Positions 54,443-62,610 are shown, counted from the first letter of the stretch. The stretch: DNA of 64,000 nucleotides from Luteolibacter rhizosphaerae (GCF_025950095.1 NZ_JAPDDR010000003.1:248001-312000), one strand, 5' to 3'. Translations and numbers: made by a program. Notes: generated by a model not told the origin, from the sequence alone.

Positions 54443-54456
54443 GTTCCACGTGGAAC
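54443..54456. promoter_or_regulatory. parS-like site 4 (upstream of mnmG)
   Basis: A fourth exact GTTCCACGTGGAAC, 58 bases before the mnmG start. It continues into CTCTCTC as does site 1, so the two share a longer identical stretch of about 20 bases. Confidence 0.75.
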
Positions 54457-54546
54457 TCTCTCTCTAGCACCGACCTCCGACCTCCGACCTCCGTGACCCT
54501 GCCATCTGCCATCTGCCACCTCACAAAACCCAAAACCACAGACATT

Positions 54547-54951
54547 TCATGACCTTTCCGGCAGATCCAAGATCCCCGCCGAAGCCCTCGGTAGCAGCTC
54601 CGAAAGCCGGAACACCACCTGCTCGGTCCGGTTCGCCAGACACACCAGCGGATCCCCCTCCCCCGCGAACTCCGCCAATACCTGCCGACATGCCCCGCAA
54701 GGAGAGATCGGCACCGCCGTGTCCGCCACCACCGCCACCGCCTCCAGCTTTCGCTTCCCCGCTGCCACCGCCGTCCCCATCGCCACCCGCTCCGCACAGT
54801 TGGTCAGGCCATAGGACAGGTTCTCCACGTTGCACCCGGTGAAGACCTCACCCTCCACTCTCAGGGCCGCTCCGACATGAAACTTCGAGTAGGGCGCATG
54901 CGCCATTTCCCGCACTTTCCACGCCGCCTCGATCAAGGGCTCCCAGTCCAT
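54547..54951 (-). CDS. cdd: Cytidine deaminase
   Basis: A 134-residue enzyme from ATG 54951 (MDWEPLIEAAWKVREMAHAP), the size of the homotetrameric class. KFHVGAALRVEG and TGCNVENLSYGLTNCAERVA carry the first zinc Cys and the catalytic Glu (CAE), and SPCGACRQVLAEF holds the second Cys pair. It deaminates cytidine and deoxycytidine in pyrimidine salvage. The frame is open upstream to 55194, but that part has no family similarity. It lies between mnmG (same strand) and the divergent membrane protein. Confidence 0.95.
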   Translation of the reverse strand: MDWEPLIEAAWKVREMAHAPYSKFHVGAALRVEGEVFTGCNVENLSYGLTNCAERVAMGTAVAAGKRKLEAVAVVADTAVPISPCGACRQVLAEFAGEGDPLVCLANRTEQVVFRLSELLPRASAGILDLPERS

Positions 54952-55040
54952 ATGCAGCAAGAGAAACCAGCCATCCGACCCCATGGCAAGCCCGCGCATT
55001 TTCGGCTCGCCGGACCCCCTCCGATCAGTCAGGGAAAGGC

Positions 55041-55625
55041 ATGCAACGCCCTTGGATTCCCGTGCTCGTGCTAGCCCTCCTGCTGGTCGGCTTCCGTTGC
55101 CTGGGTGCCGCTTTCTCTCACGATTTGCCGAACTTCCAACCGCTCCCGGCGCTCTTCCTCTGCAGCATCGTCTTCCTCCGCGGGACCAAGGCATGGGCCC
55201 TTCCCGTCATCGCTTGGCTGGTCAGCAATCCCATCGCCAGCATGCTCCAAGGCTACTCCCCCTTCGCCAGCGGCGGGGTGATCGTCGCCTTCCTCGCCCT
55301 CCTCCTTACCGGAGCCATGGCCCTGCCGCTGCGCCGCTCCCCGTCCCCGCTCCTCGTCCTGGGCGGAGGCATCCTCGCCGCGGTCGTCTTCCACCTCGTC
55401 ACGAATATCGTGATCTGGGCCACCGACCCGACCTACGCCGCCTCCTCGACCGGACTCTGGCAGGCCCTCTGGTCCGGTCGCCCCACGGACCTCATGCCTA
55501 CCTGGGTCTTCTTCCGGAATCTCGCCGCCGCGAATGTCCTCTTCACGGCGCTCTTCCTGCTTGCCCGCCAGTCCTGGATGCCCGCCTCGAAACCCCTTCC
55601 TGCCTCCTTGCAGCAGACCCGATAA
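55041..55625 (+). CDS. Membrane protein, DUF6580-like
   Basis: A 194-residue integral membrane protein with about five helices: VLVLALLLVGFRCLGAAF at the start, ALFLCSIVFLRG, a GVIVAFLALLLTGAMAL segment, a LVLGGGILAAVVFHLVTNI segment that ends with IVIWATDP, and a last helix. The pattern NFQPLPALFL with later HLVTNIVIWATDPTYAAS is that of the DUF6580 family, which resembles vitamin-transporter substrate-binding subunits. No ATPase subunit is next to it. It is divergent from cdd and 44 bases upstream of pdhA. Confidence 0.7.
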   Translation: MQRPWIPVLVLALLLVGFRCLGAAFSHDLPNFQPLPALFLCSIVFLRGTKAWALPVIAWLVSNPIASMLQGYSPFASGGVIVAFLALLLTGAMALPLRRSPSPLLVLGGGILAAVVFHLVTNIVIWATDPTYAASSTGLWQALWSGRPTDLMPTWVFFRNLAAANVLFTALFLLARQSWMPASKPLPASLQQTR

Positions 55626-55669
55626 GTTCTTGCTCCAAACCTGTTTTCGCCTCTATCACCGCGCCGCCC

Positions 55670-56752
55670 ATGTCATCCGTCACCGCTGATTCCCCGCGTC
55701 TCGACTTCTCCGGTTCTCCGGTCAACAAGGCCCTGACCGCCGAAGACAAGATCGAGCTCTTCCGCAAGATGGTCCGCATCCGCCGCTTCGAGCAGGAGGC
55801 CCTGAAGTTCTACACCGCAGGCAAGATGGGCGGTTTCCTTCACCTCTACATCGGCCAGGAGTCGGTCGCCGTCGGCACCCTCTCCCTCTGCGGCGAGAAC
55901 GACCACAACATCACTGCCTACCGCTGCCACGCCCACGCCCTCACCGTGGGGATGAACATGAACGAACTCATGGCCGAGCTCTACGGCAAGGCCACCGGCT
56001 GCTCGAAGGGCAAGGGCGGCTCCATGCACTTCTTCGCGCCGGACAAGAACTACTGGGGCGGCCACGGCATCGTCGGCGGCCAGACTCCCCTCGGCCTCGG
56101 CCTCGGCTACGGCCTGAAATATCTCGGTAAGGAAGGCTGCGCCCTCTGCTACATGGGCGATGGCGCCGTGAACCAAGGTGCCTTCCACGAGTCCCTGAAC
56201 ATCGCCGCCCTCTTCGAGATCCCGGTCGTCTACATCATCGAGAACAACGGCTACTCGATGGGCACCTCGCAGAAGCGCTCTTCCTCCTACCGCGGTTGCC
56301 TTGCCCAGCGCGCCGAAGGCTACGACATGGAGTGGGACGTCGTCGACGGCTCCGATCTCTACGAGGTCCGCGCCAAGGCCCACATCGCCATGGAGCGCGC
56401 CCGCAAGCAGCACAAGCCCTCCATCCTCGAGATCACCACCTACCGCTACTACGGCCACAGCGTCGCGGATGCGAACCACAAGAAGTACCGCACTCCCGAG
56501 GAGATCGAGAACTACAAGGCCAATCACGATCCCATCCACCTCTGGCGCCGCCGCCTCATCGCCGAGGGTGTCCTGACCGAGGAGTCCGCCGCCGCGATCG
56601 ATGCCGAAGCCAAGAAGGAAGCCGCCGCTTCCAGCAAGTTCGCCGACGAATCCCCCGCCCCGACCGTCGAGTCGATCATGGACGACGTCTACTGGGAAAC
56701 CGACAACAAGACCGAAGCCTCCAAGCTCGGCCGCCACTTCTTCACCGACTGA
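55670..56752 (+). CDS. pdhA: Pyruvate dehydrogenase E1 component, alpha subunit
   Basis: A 360-residue subunit from ATG 55670; the frame is open upstream to 54983, but that overlaps the preceding gene. It decarboxylates pyruvate with thiamine diphosphate and forms a heterotetramer with E1-beta. MVRIRRFEQEALKFYTAGK and GFLHLYIGQESVAVG are conserved, CYMGDGAVNQGAFHESLNIA to IENNGYSMGT is the thiamine-diphosphate/Mg motif (GDG...NN), and EITTYRYYGHSVAD matches the phosphorylation-loop region. E1-beta follows 69 bases later. Confidence 0.93.
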   Translation: MSSVTADSPRLDFSGSPVNKALTAEDKIELFRKMVRIRRFEQEALKFYTAGKMGGFLHLYIGQESVAVGTLSLCGENDHNITAYRCHAHALTVGMNMNELMAELYGKATGCSKGKGGSMHFFAPDKNYWGGHGIVGGQTPLGLGLGYGLKYLGKEGCALCYMGDGAVNQGAFHESLNIAALFEIPVVYIIENNGYSMGTSQKRSSSYRGCLAQRAEGYDMEWDVVDGSDLYEVRAKAHIAMERARKQHKPSILEITTYRYYGHSVADANHKKYRTPEEIENYKANHDPIHLWRRRLIAEGVLTEESAAAIDAEAKKEAAASSKFADESPAPTVESIMDDVYWETDNKTEASKLGRHFFTD

Positions 56753-56821
56753 GCCGGCCCGCACGAACTACGGTAACTCTAGTAGCAAATTTCCCAAGCA
56801 CTCCGCACGCATCCTTTCTCA

Positions 56822-57808
56822 ATGTCCCGCACCCTCACTTTCCGCGAAGCTCTCCGTGAAGGCCTCGACGAGGAACTCGCCCGCGACCCGAACGTCGTCA
56901 TCATGGGCGAGGAAGTCGCCCAGTACAACGGTGCCTACAAGGTGACCGAAGGCCTCTGGAAGAAGTGGGGCGACAAGCGCGTCGTCGATACCCCGATCTC
57001 CGAAGCCGGCTTCATCGGCATGGGCATCGGTGCCTCGATGCTCGGTGTCCGCCCGGTCATGGAGCTGATGTTCTGGTCCTTCCACTCCGTGGCCTTCGAC
57101 CAGCTCGTCAACAATGCCGCCTGCGTCCGCTACATGTCCGGCGGCCTGATCAACTGCCCGATCGTGATGCGCGGCCCGGCCAACGGCGGCACCAATGTCG
57201 GTGCCACCCACTCCCACATCCCGGAAGGCCTCTTCGCCGCCTTCCCCGGCCTCAAGGTCTGCGCCCCGGCCACCCCGGCCGATGCCAAGGGTCTGATCAA
57301 AGCCGCCATCCGCGACAACGATCCGGTCTACTTCATGGAGAACACCCTTCTCTACGGGACCACCGGTGAAGTGCCGGACCCCGCCGAAGGAGATTTTGTA
57401 ATTCCGCTCGGTGTCGCCGACTTGAAGCGTGAAGGTAAGGACGTTTCGATCATCAGCCACGGCCGCTCGGTGATCCACGCCCTTCAGGCCGCCGAGACGC
57501 TCAAGGAGCAGCACGGCATCGAAGCCGATGTCCTCGACCTGCGCTCGATCCGCCCGCTCGATGTCGAGGCGATCCTCAAGACGGTGAAGAAAACCAACCG
57601 TGTCGTGCTGGTCGATGAGTCCAAGGGCTTCGGCGGTGTCTCCGCCATGGTCTCCCACCTCATCCAGGACGAGGCCTTTGATTACCTCGACTCGCCGATC
57701 AAGCGTGTCACCACATTGGATGCACCGGCGATATACTCCCCGCATATCGAAAACGAACAGCTTCCGAATCCGCGCCGGATTGTTGAAAAAGTCCTGTCTT
57801 TGCGCTGA
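56822..57808 (+). CDS. pdhB: Pyruvate dehydrogenase E1 component, beta subunit
   Basis: A 328-residue partner of E1-alpha, the usual size. FREALREGLDEELARDPNVV and IMGEEVAQYNGAYKVTEGL open the N-terminal transketolase-like domain, TPISEAGFIGMGIGASMLG and MRGPANGG are the conserved core, and the transketolase C-terminal domain has IISHGRSVIHAL and VLDLRSIRPLD. It closes the active site with E1-alpha. Three small genes separate it from E2. Confidence 0.93.
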   Translation: MSRTLTFREALREGLDEELARDPNVVIMGEEVAQYNGAYKVTEGLWKKWGDKRVVDTPISEAGFIGMGIGASMLGVRPVMELMFWSFHSVAFDQLVNNAACVRYMSGGLINCPIVMRGPANGGTNVGATHSHIPEGLFAAFPGLKVCAPATPADAKGLIKAAIRDNDPVYFMENTLLYGTTGEVPDPAEGDFVIPLGVADLKREGKDVSIISHGRSVIHALQAAETLKEQHGIEADVLDLRSIRPLDVEAILKTVKKTNRVVLVDESKGFGGVSAMVSHLIQDEAFDYLDSPIKRVTTLDAPAIYSPHIENEQLPNPRRIVEKVLSLR

Positions 57809-57862
57809 TCCCCGAGGCTTTTTCATTGCCACGGAACAAGTCACTTCTAGCATTCTTGCAAC

Positions 57863-57937
57863 ATGACCAAACTTCTTTCCCTCGTCGGGCTTGTCGGTCT
57901 TTGCCTTGCGGCCACCTCGTGCTGCTGCCTCTTCTAA
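57863..57937 (+). CDS. Possible 24-residue lipoprotein-like peptide
   Basis: A short open frame coding MTKLLSLVGLVGLCLAATSC followed by CCLF and a stop. The sequence is just a lipoprotein-type signal: a Lys, a hydrophobic stretch, LAATSC as a lipobox, then three further residues. It resembles the start of the next protein (LSMGLSSCC). It lies 54 bases after pdhB and 12 before the next ATG, on the same strand. No ribosome site is clear, and whether it is translated cannot be told. Small entericidin-like peptides have this layout. Confidence 0.4.
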   Translation: MTKLLSLVGLVGLCLAATSCCCLF

Positions 57938-57949
57938 TTGACTAACACC

Positions 57950-58342
57950 ATGAAAAACCTGCTCCTGATCCTGCCCCTCGTGGCCCTCTCCATGGGTCTG
58001 TCTTCCTGCTGCTCCATGTTCGGCTGGAACAGCCAGCACGCCGGCTACAAAGAGGAAACCTATCAGCGCAAGCTCTGCGGATACGACATCGTCCGCGAAG
58101 AAGTCGTCGTGGATGCCAAGAGCGGCATGACCGAGGTCAAGGAAACCAAGGTTCCGCGCTACAAGACAGTGACCAAGAAGGTCCGCCTCAAGTGCCCGGA
58201 TTGCGTTCGCTTCTACTGCCTGAACGAAGGTTGCTGCGGTTCCAACACCGAAGCCGCCCGTCGCATGGCCACCACCCAGGGCGGCACCGGCAGCCCGCAC
58301 ATCGGCCTCATCCCGACGATGAAGCAGATCGTGGTCGAGTAA
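57950..58342 (+). CDS. Small Cys-rich lipoprotein of unknown function
   Basis: A 130-residue protein from ATG 57950 with a lipoprotein signal (LPLVALSMGLSSCC, lipobox LSSC). The mature part is basic and has a cluster CPDCVRFYCLNEGCCGS of five Cys, probably binding a metal or forming disulfides. An unusual stretch TKVPRYKTVTKKVRLKC precedes it. I recognise no family. It lies in the gap between pdhB and pdhC on the same strand and is followed by a hairpin. Confidence 0.65.
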   Translation: MKNLLLILPLVALSMGLSSCCSMFGWNSQHAGYKEETYQRKLCGYDIVREEVVVDAKSGMTEVKETKVPRYKTVTKKVRLKCPDCVRFYCLNEGCCGSNTEAARRMATTQGGTGSPHIGLIPTMKQIVVE

Positions 58343-58369
58343 TCCGTCACATCTGACCATCTTTAACGG

Positions 58370-58405
58370 AAAGCGGAGGTCCACCCGGGCCCCCGCTTTT
58401 CTTTT
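58370..58405 (+). terminator. Likely terminator after the Cys-rich lipoprotein
   Basis: AAAGCGG and CCGCTTT form the outer stem around a GC-rich inner part and are followed by TCTTTTT, 28 bases past the stop. It would separate pdhA-pdhB and the lipoprotein from pdhC. Confidence 0.55.
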
Positions 58406-58444
58406 TCCCCTTGCCCGCTCCGGTCCCCGCGCGCATTCGTCCGG

Positions 58445-58768
58445 ATGATGAGAACGCTTCCCATCCTCGCATGCCTCGCACTGGCGGCCTGCCAGCAACA
58501 GGAATCCAAGCCGCCGCCTCGTGACACTCCACCAGCACCTGCCGCACCAGCACCGCCTCCGGGAAAAGTGAGTTCCGATCCCTCCGACGCCTCCTCTTAC
58601 GTGGGGATGAGCGTCTCCGAAGCGAGTTCCCGTGCCGACAAGGCCGGAATCCGCTGGCGCATCGTGGAGGAAGACGGGCAATCTCGCCCGGTCACGAAGG
58701 ACTTCCGCCCGGACCGCCTGAACTTCGCCGTCGCCGCGGGAAAAATCATCCGCGTCACCAAAGGCTGA
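58445..58768 (+). CDS. Small lipoprotein with I78-inhibitor-like domain
   Basis: A 107-residue protein with a lipoprotein signal (LPILACLALAACQQQ). A Pro/Ala-rich linker (about residues 23-45) leads to a small domain with YVGMSVSEASSRADKAGIRW and later DFRPDRLNFAVAAGKIIRV. The DFRPDRLN signature with a following strand matches peptidase-inhibitor I78-type domains, which inhibit serine peptidases. The match is short and the role is a suggestion. It starts 37 bases after the terminator and ends 78 before pdhC. Confidence 0.6.
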   Translation: MMRTLPILACLALAACQQQESKPPPRDTPPAPAAPAPPPGKVSSDPSDASSYVGMSVSEASSRADKAGIRWRIVEEDGQSRPVTKDFRPDRLNFAVAAGKIIRVTKG

Positions 58769-58846
58769 GCCCCGGGGAAAAGACTGGAAAAGCCTTTCCG
58801 ATTCCCCAATCTCGCCGCGCCTCACTCCCTCTTTTTTATCAGATCC

Positions 58847-60166
58847 ATGGCCATCCAAATCGAAATGCCAAAACTCTCGGACACGATGACCGAGGGCACC
58901 CTCATCAAGTGGCACAAGAAAGTCGGCGATTCCGTCGAGATCGGCGACATCCTCGCTGAAGTTGAAACCGACAAGGCCACGATGGAAATGGAAGCCTTCG
59001 ACGAAGGCACCCTGACCGAAATCAAGATCCAAGAAGGCGAGAAAGCCGCCATCGGTGCCGTCCTCGCCGTGCTCGATGGCGATGATGCCGGCTCCGCTCC
59101 TGCTCCCGCAGCAGCACCGGCCGCCGCTGAAGCCGCACCGAAGTCCGAGGCAGCCGCACCGGCTTCCACCCCTGCCGCTGCAGCCGCTCCCGCTCCGGTG
59201 CAATCCACCGATGGCGAGCGCATCAAGGCCTCGCCTCTCGCTCATAAGGTCGCCGGGGAACTCGGTGTCGACCTTGGCTCTCTCTCCGGTACCGGCCCTG
59301 CCGGTCGCATCGTGCGCGCCGATGTGGAAGCCGCCAAGGGCTCGAAGCCAGCCGGCAAATCCAGCGAGGCTTCCGCCGCCGCCGGTCTCGCCGCTGCCGC
59401 CAAGTCCCGCTCCACCACTCCGGCCCCTGCTGCCGCAGCACCGGCCGCCGCTGCCATTCTGCCGACCGCCAAGGATGGCGACGCGCGCATCGAGCTTTCC
59501 TCCATGCGGAAGGTCATCGCCTCCCGCCTGCTCACCTCGAAGCAGACCATCCCGCACTTCTACCTCCACGTGGAAGCGGATGCCGCCCCGCTCATGGCGC
59601 TGCGCAAGCAGATCAACGCCCAGGCCGAGCAGACCCACGGCAACAAGTACTCGGTGAACGATTTCATCCTGAAGGCCGTCATCAACGCAGCGGTCGCCGT
59701 GCCCGCCGTGAATGCCTCCTTCGCCGGTGACCACATCGTCTCCTTCAAGCATGTCGGCCTCGCGGTCGCCATCGCCGTGGAAGACGGCCTGGTCACCCCG
59801 GTCATCCAGCAGGCGGAAACCAAGTCCGTCCTTCAGATCTCGAAGGAAGTGAAAGACATGGCCTCCCGCGCCAAGGAGAAGAAGCTGAAGCCCAGCGAAT
59901 TCGACGGCGGCACCATCACCGTCTCGAACCTCGGCGCTTGGGGCATCGAAAGCTTCGACGCGATCGTCAATCCGCCACAGGCCCTCATCCTCTCGGTCGG
60001 CGCCGCCATCGAAAAGCCCGTGGTCAAGAACGGCCAGATCGTCGCCGGCCTGCGCATGAACCTCGGTGTCAGCTGCGACCACCGCGTCGTGGACGGTGCC
60101 GTGGCCGCAGCCTTCCTGGCGGAGGTCAAGAAGCTCGTCGAGCAACCGGCCCTCATGCTGATCTGA
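58847..60166 (+). CDS. pdhC: Dihydrolipoamide acetyltransferase (E2) of pyruvate dehydrogenase
   Basis: A 439-residue E2. Residues 1-80 are a lipoyl domain with the lipoylated Lys in EVETDKATMEME. An Ala/Pro-rich linker follows, then the peripheral-subunit-binding domain (about 125-160, ASPLAHKVAGELGVDLGSL with GPAGRIVRADVE), a second linker, and the catalytic domain from about 215. The active-site motif is SCDHRVVDGAVAA near the end, with the His and Asp-Gly of acyltransferases. It transfers the acetyl group to CoA and forms the core of the complex. The E3 gene (lpd) is not in the window. Confidence 0.95.
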   Translation: MAIQIEMPKLSDTMTEGTLIKWHKKVGDSVEIGDILAEVETDKATMEMEAFDEGTLTEIKIQEGEKAAIGAVLAVLDGDDAGSAPAPAAAPAAAEAAPKSEAAAPASTPAAAAAPAPVQSTDGERIKASPLAHKVAGELGVDLGSLSGTGPAGRIVRADVEAAKGSKPAGKSSEASAAAGLAAAAKSRSTTPAPAAAAPAAAAILPTAKDGDARIELSSMRKVIASRLLTSKQTIPHFYLHVEADAAPLMALRKQINAQAEQTHGNKYSVNDFILKAVINAAVAVPAVNASFAGDHIVSFKHVGLAVAIAVEDGLVTPVIQQAETKSVLQISKEVKDMASRAKEKKLKPSEFDGGTITVSNLGAWGIESFDAIVNPPQALILSVGAAIEKPVVKNGQIVAGLRMNLGVSCDHRVVDGAVAAAFLAEVKKLVEQPALMLI

Positions 60167-60188
60167 GCTGCCCGCCAGCCCCACTCTC

Positions 60189-60224
60189 AAAGGCGTGCCA
60201 TCCCCGCGGTGGCACGCCTTTCTT
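60189..60224 (+). terminator. Rho-independent terminator of pdhC
   Basis: A 12-bp perfect stem AAAGGCGTGCCA / TGGCACGCCTTT with a 9-base loop, 23 bases past the stop, ends in TTTCTT. Confidence 0.85.
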
Positions 60225-60636
60225 ATGCCTCTCCAGCATCACACCCGGCGGAACGACAAGCGCCCTCACCAGGCCACACGACGCCGGGATTCTCAGGGGA
60301 TCATTTAGCGGATGCCTCAGCACCCTTCCCGGCCTGAGTTTTTCACACGCTCTAAGAAGAGATCATTTAGGTACGAAACAAACCATTCATCTTAGTAGTG
60401 TGAACAAGCCTCTGAGATCGCCGTTCCACCGCATCAGATCAAGGATTCCACGCCTGCAAAACCCTGCGAAAAACCTCCCGGCATCTGGCTACAAGCCCGG
60501 CTAACAGACCCCGCTCTCCGAATTACGCCCGGAGAATTCCCGAACTGTTCACAGTCCGCTAACAGAATGAGGTCTCCCGGAATTTGACGCCCTTTTGACA
60601 CTTCTCCTCCGCGCTTCCCGGCAAACTGATAGGGCT
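60225..60636. other. Intergenic region with short direct repeats
   Basis: About 412 bases without a gene. It has GATCATTTAG twice (60299-60308 and 60361-60370) and GCTAACAGA twice (60500-60508 and 60558-60566). TTGACA occurs at 60595-60600, possibly a -35 box, but I see no good -10 for it. No RNA gene was recognised. Confidence 0.45.
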
Positions 60637-61425
60637 ATGGGATTCGCGACTTTATTCGTCGGAGGCTCCATCACCGAGCCATCGCAAGTCGGTTCAACTT
60701 CGGGAGTGAGACTTGCCTCGCCGCTCTTTGTGTTTCTCATCGTTGCAAATCTCGTCTTTAGCCCCGCGATGGCTGGAAAGCCGCCAGTTTTCAAGCATCC
60801 TTTGCAGCGGCAGCTTGAGTCGCAAATCCTGCCCGAGGTCCGCTTTCAAGATGCCGACTTCATGGATGCCATCTTCTACCTTCAGCTACAGGCCTTGTCC
60901 TCGTCGAAGCATACCCTGCAGGTGCCTTTCATCGTGCAGCTGCCACCGGACTTCAAGCCACGCCATGAGCTAACCCTCGATCTGAAAAGCGTTCCGGCGT
61001 GGGAGGCTTTCCGACATCTCTGCGGCCAAGCCGGTGTTGAGTTCTCAATCGCGCGGAATTCGGTATGGATCCGCCATCCGGACATGCCAGCCACCTCGAA
61101 GACGGTGGTACGAACGCTGATCCCTGCTCCCGTCGTTCCGGATCCGGGCAAAGCACAGGCCAGCCCCCTGAGAAAGCCCGCCAGACCCTTCGGGACGGGA
61201 CACAACAATCACTACACTACCAGCGGAGAAATCCAGCCGCAGAGGTCCGGCACCGTGAAGCATCGGAACCTCAGTGGTTGGGCCATCGACATGGATCCCG
61301 GAAACCGCTTCAGCATGAACTGCATCGATATCGCGCGATGTAAGGCCAAGTGCGACGGCAAATGCGGATGCTATGCCTGCGCCTGCCAACCGCCCAAGGA
61401 CAAGGCAGTCCCCGCCAAGCCCTAA
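60637..61425 (+). CDS. Secreted STN-domain-like protein with C-terminal Cys cluster
   Basis: About 262 residues from ATG 60637; the frame is open to a TTG at 60595. A hydrophobic segment (LASPLFVFLIVANLVFSPAMA) could be a signal anchor or cleaved signal. The middle, from FQDADFMDAIFYLQLQALSS to LTLDLKSVPAWEAFRHLCGQ and SVWIRHP, resembles the short secretin/TonB N-terminal (STN) fold common in this phylum. The C-terminus has a cluster of seven Cys (MNCIDIARCKAKCDGKCGCY and then ACAC), likely a metal-binding or disulfide-rich knob. A Pro-rich linker joins the two. Function unknown. Confidence 0.65.
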   Translation: MGFATLFVGGSITEPSQVGSTSGVRLASPLFVFLIVANLVFSPAMAGKPPVFKHPLQRQLESQILPEVRFQDADFMDAIFYLQLQALSSSKHTLQVPFIVQLPPDFKPRHELTLDLKSVPAWEAFRHLCGQAGVEFSIARNSVWIRHPDMPATSKTVVRTLIPAPVVPDPGKAQASPLRKPARPFGTGHNNHYTTSGEIQPQRSGTVKHRNLSGWAIDMDPGNRFSMNCIDIARCKAKCDGKCGCYACACQPPKDKAVPAKP

Positions 61426-61452
61426 GCACGGTTTGTGAGCCTCCAGCCTGAG

Positions 61453-62610
61453 TCAGCTCTTCGGGACAAGCTTCTTCTGGCACCAAGCCATCGCCATCAG
61501 CGAGTAGCCGGTACCATAGGGCTGATGGTAATCGTACAGCGGATAGTCCCACCAGGAACCGTCCTTCTCCTGCCGGAATAGGATGAGCTTAGCCAGCTTC
61601 TCGGCATGTGCCTTCTGTTCCGCAGCCGGGAGAAATTCCACCGACTCCGTGAAGTAGAAGACCCCGTAATAGTAGAAGTAGCCGGAGATCTGGAAGTGCG
61701 TCTCGTGCGGTACCGGGCGCTTGCGTCCGATGCTCAGGAAGCCTTCGCGATCGATGAAGCGCTCCGCCCATTCATGGATCACCTTGTCCGTGACCTTCGT
61801 TTCACCGAAGGCCCGCAGGGTGGCATTGCATGCCTGGCTACGCGCCAGCGAACCGGCCGGACGATTGATTGGCACCCGCGGCCGGTAGATGTGGCTGTGC
61901 GAGTACACGTATGCGAAGTCCGGCGTACGCTGCCGCTCCACGCTTGCCACCGAGGCCTTCACGATCCGGTCATCCAGCTTGATGCCCATCACGTCCCGGG
62001 CCTCGCGCATCGCGAGAAGTACGGTAGCTGTAGTAAAACACGTCGTGATCCCCGTCGGCTTCTGTGTCGTCAGACCGTCGTAGATATCGAGGTAGCCCCA
62101 ACCGCCGTTGATGTCCATGTAGCGGTTGGCCAGGTCGCACTGCTCTTGTGCCAATCGCTTCCACTTCTCCTTCGCGGCATCATCTTTCGCGGTCTTGTAC
62201 AGCCGTGTCAGGGCGCGCATACCGTAGGCGTGGCCCCATGCATTGTAGGTCGTCGTCTGATCCGCGCGGCGGAGCTTGGGAAGCTCGGCTTCCATCCATG
62301 CACCGCCTTTCTCGATCGCTGCCAGTGTCTCGGGACGAGTGTCGCCGCTGTCGATCAGGCCGGACAAGGCCAGCCCGCTTGCACCTGCCCGGAAGGCATG
62401 GTGGGCACCCGGCAGCGGCGCATAGATGTTCAGGCCCTTGGTCCGCGTCGCACCGCCCCAGGAACCGTTGGGATTCTGGTCTGCGATCAGGAAGTCCACG
62501 CCGCGCCGCACCGATGCCGCCATGGTGGAGGCATTCACCTCCGCCACCGGCTTCTCTTGTGCGAAGGCGCAAGCGGTGCAGGCCAGTAGGATCGCGAGCG
62601 GTCGCTGCAT
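61453..62610 (-). CDS. Secreted prenyltransferase/squalene-cyclase-fold repeat protein
   Basis: A 385-residue protein with a signal peptide (MQRPLAILLACTACAFAQ). Repeated alpha-alpha units with a Gly-Ser-Trp type motif are visible: FLIADQNPNGSWGG near the N-terminus, GWGYLDIYDG in the middle and LILFRQEKDGSWWDYP at the end. This QxxxGSW pattern is that of the (alpha/alpha)6 barrel of terpene cyclases, but the acidic catalytic motif DxDD or DCTAE is not seen and the protein is exported, so a structural or binding role is as likely as catalysis. It starts 4 bases after the stop of the upstream membrane-fusion gene, so the two form one operon. Confidence 0.75.
   Translation of the reverse strand: MQRPLAILLACTACAFAQEKPVAEVNASTMAASVRRGVDFLIADQNPNGSWGGATRTKGLNIYAPLPGAHHAFRAGASGLALSGLIDSGDTRPETLAAIEKGGAWMEAELPKLRRADQTTTYNAWGHAYGMRALTRLYKTAKDDAAKEKWKRLAQEQCDLANRYMDINGGWGYLDIYDGLTTQKPTGITTCFTTATVLLAMREARDVMGIKLDDRIVKASVASVERQRTPDFAYVYSHSHIYRPRVPINRPAGSLARSQACNATLRAFGETKVTDKVIHEWAERFIDREGFLSIGRKRPVPHETHFQISGYFYYYGVFYFTESVEFLPAAEQKAHAEKLAKLILFRQEKDGSWWDYPLYDYHQPYGTGYSLMAMAWCQKKLVPKS

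Noticed and set aside
59565-59574. TCCACGTGGA in pdhC as a fifth parS-like site
   Set aside because: Only 12 of 14 positions match the repeated palindrome, and the surrounding residues (YLHVEA) are explained by the catalytic domain of E2.
56819-60190. A 1123-codon open frame on the minus strand across pdhB, the small lipoproteins and pdhC
   Set aside because: It is antisense to well-recognised genes; high GC makes long antisense frames likely, and the sequence shows no domain and a skewed Asp/Gly/Glu/Val composition.
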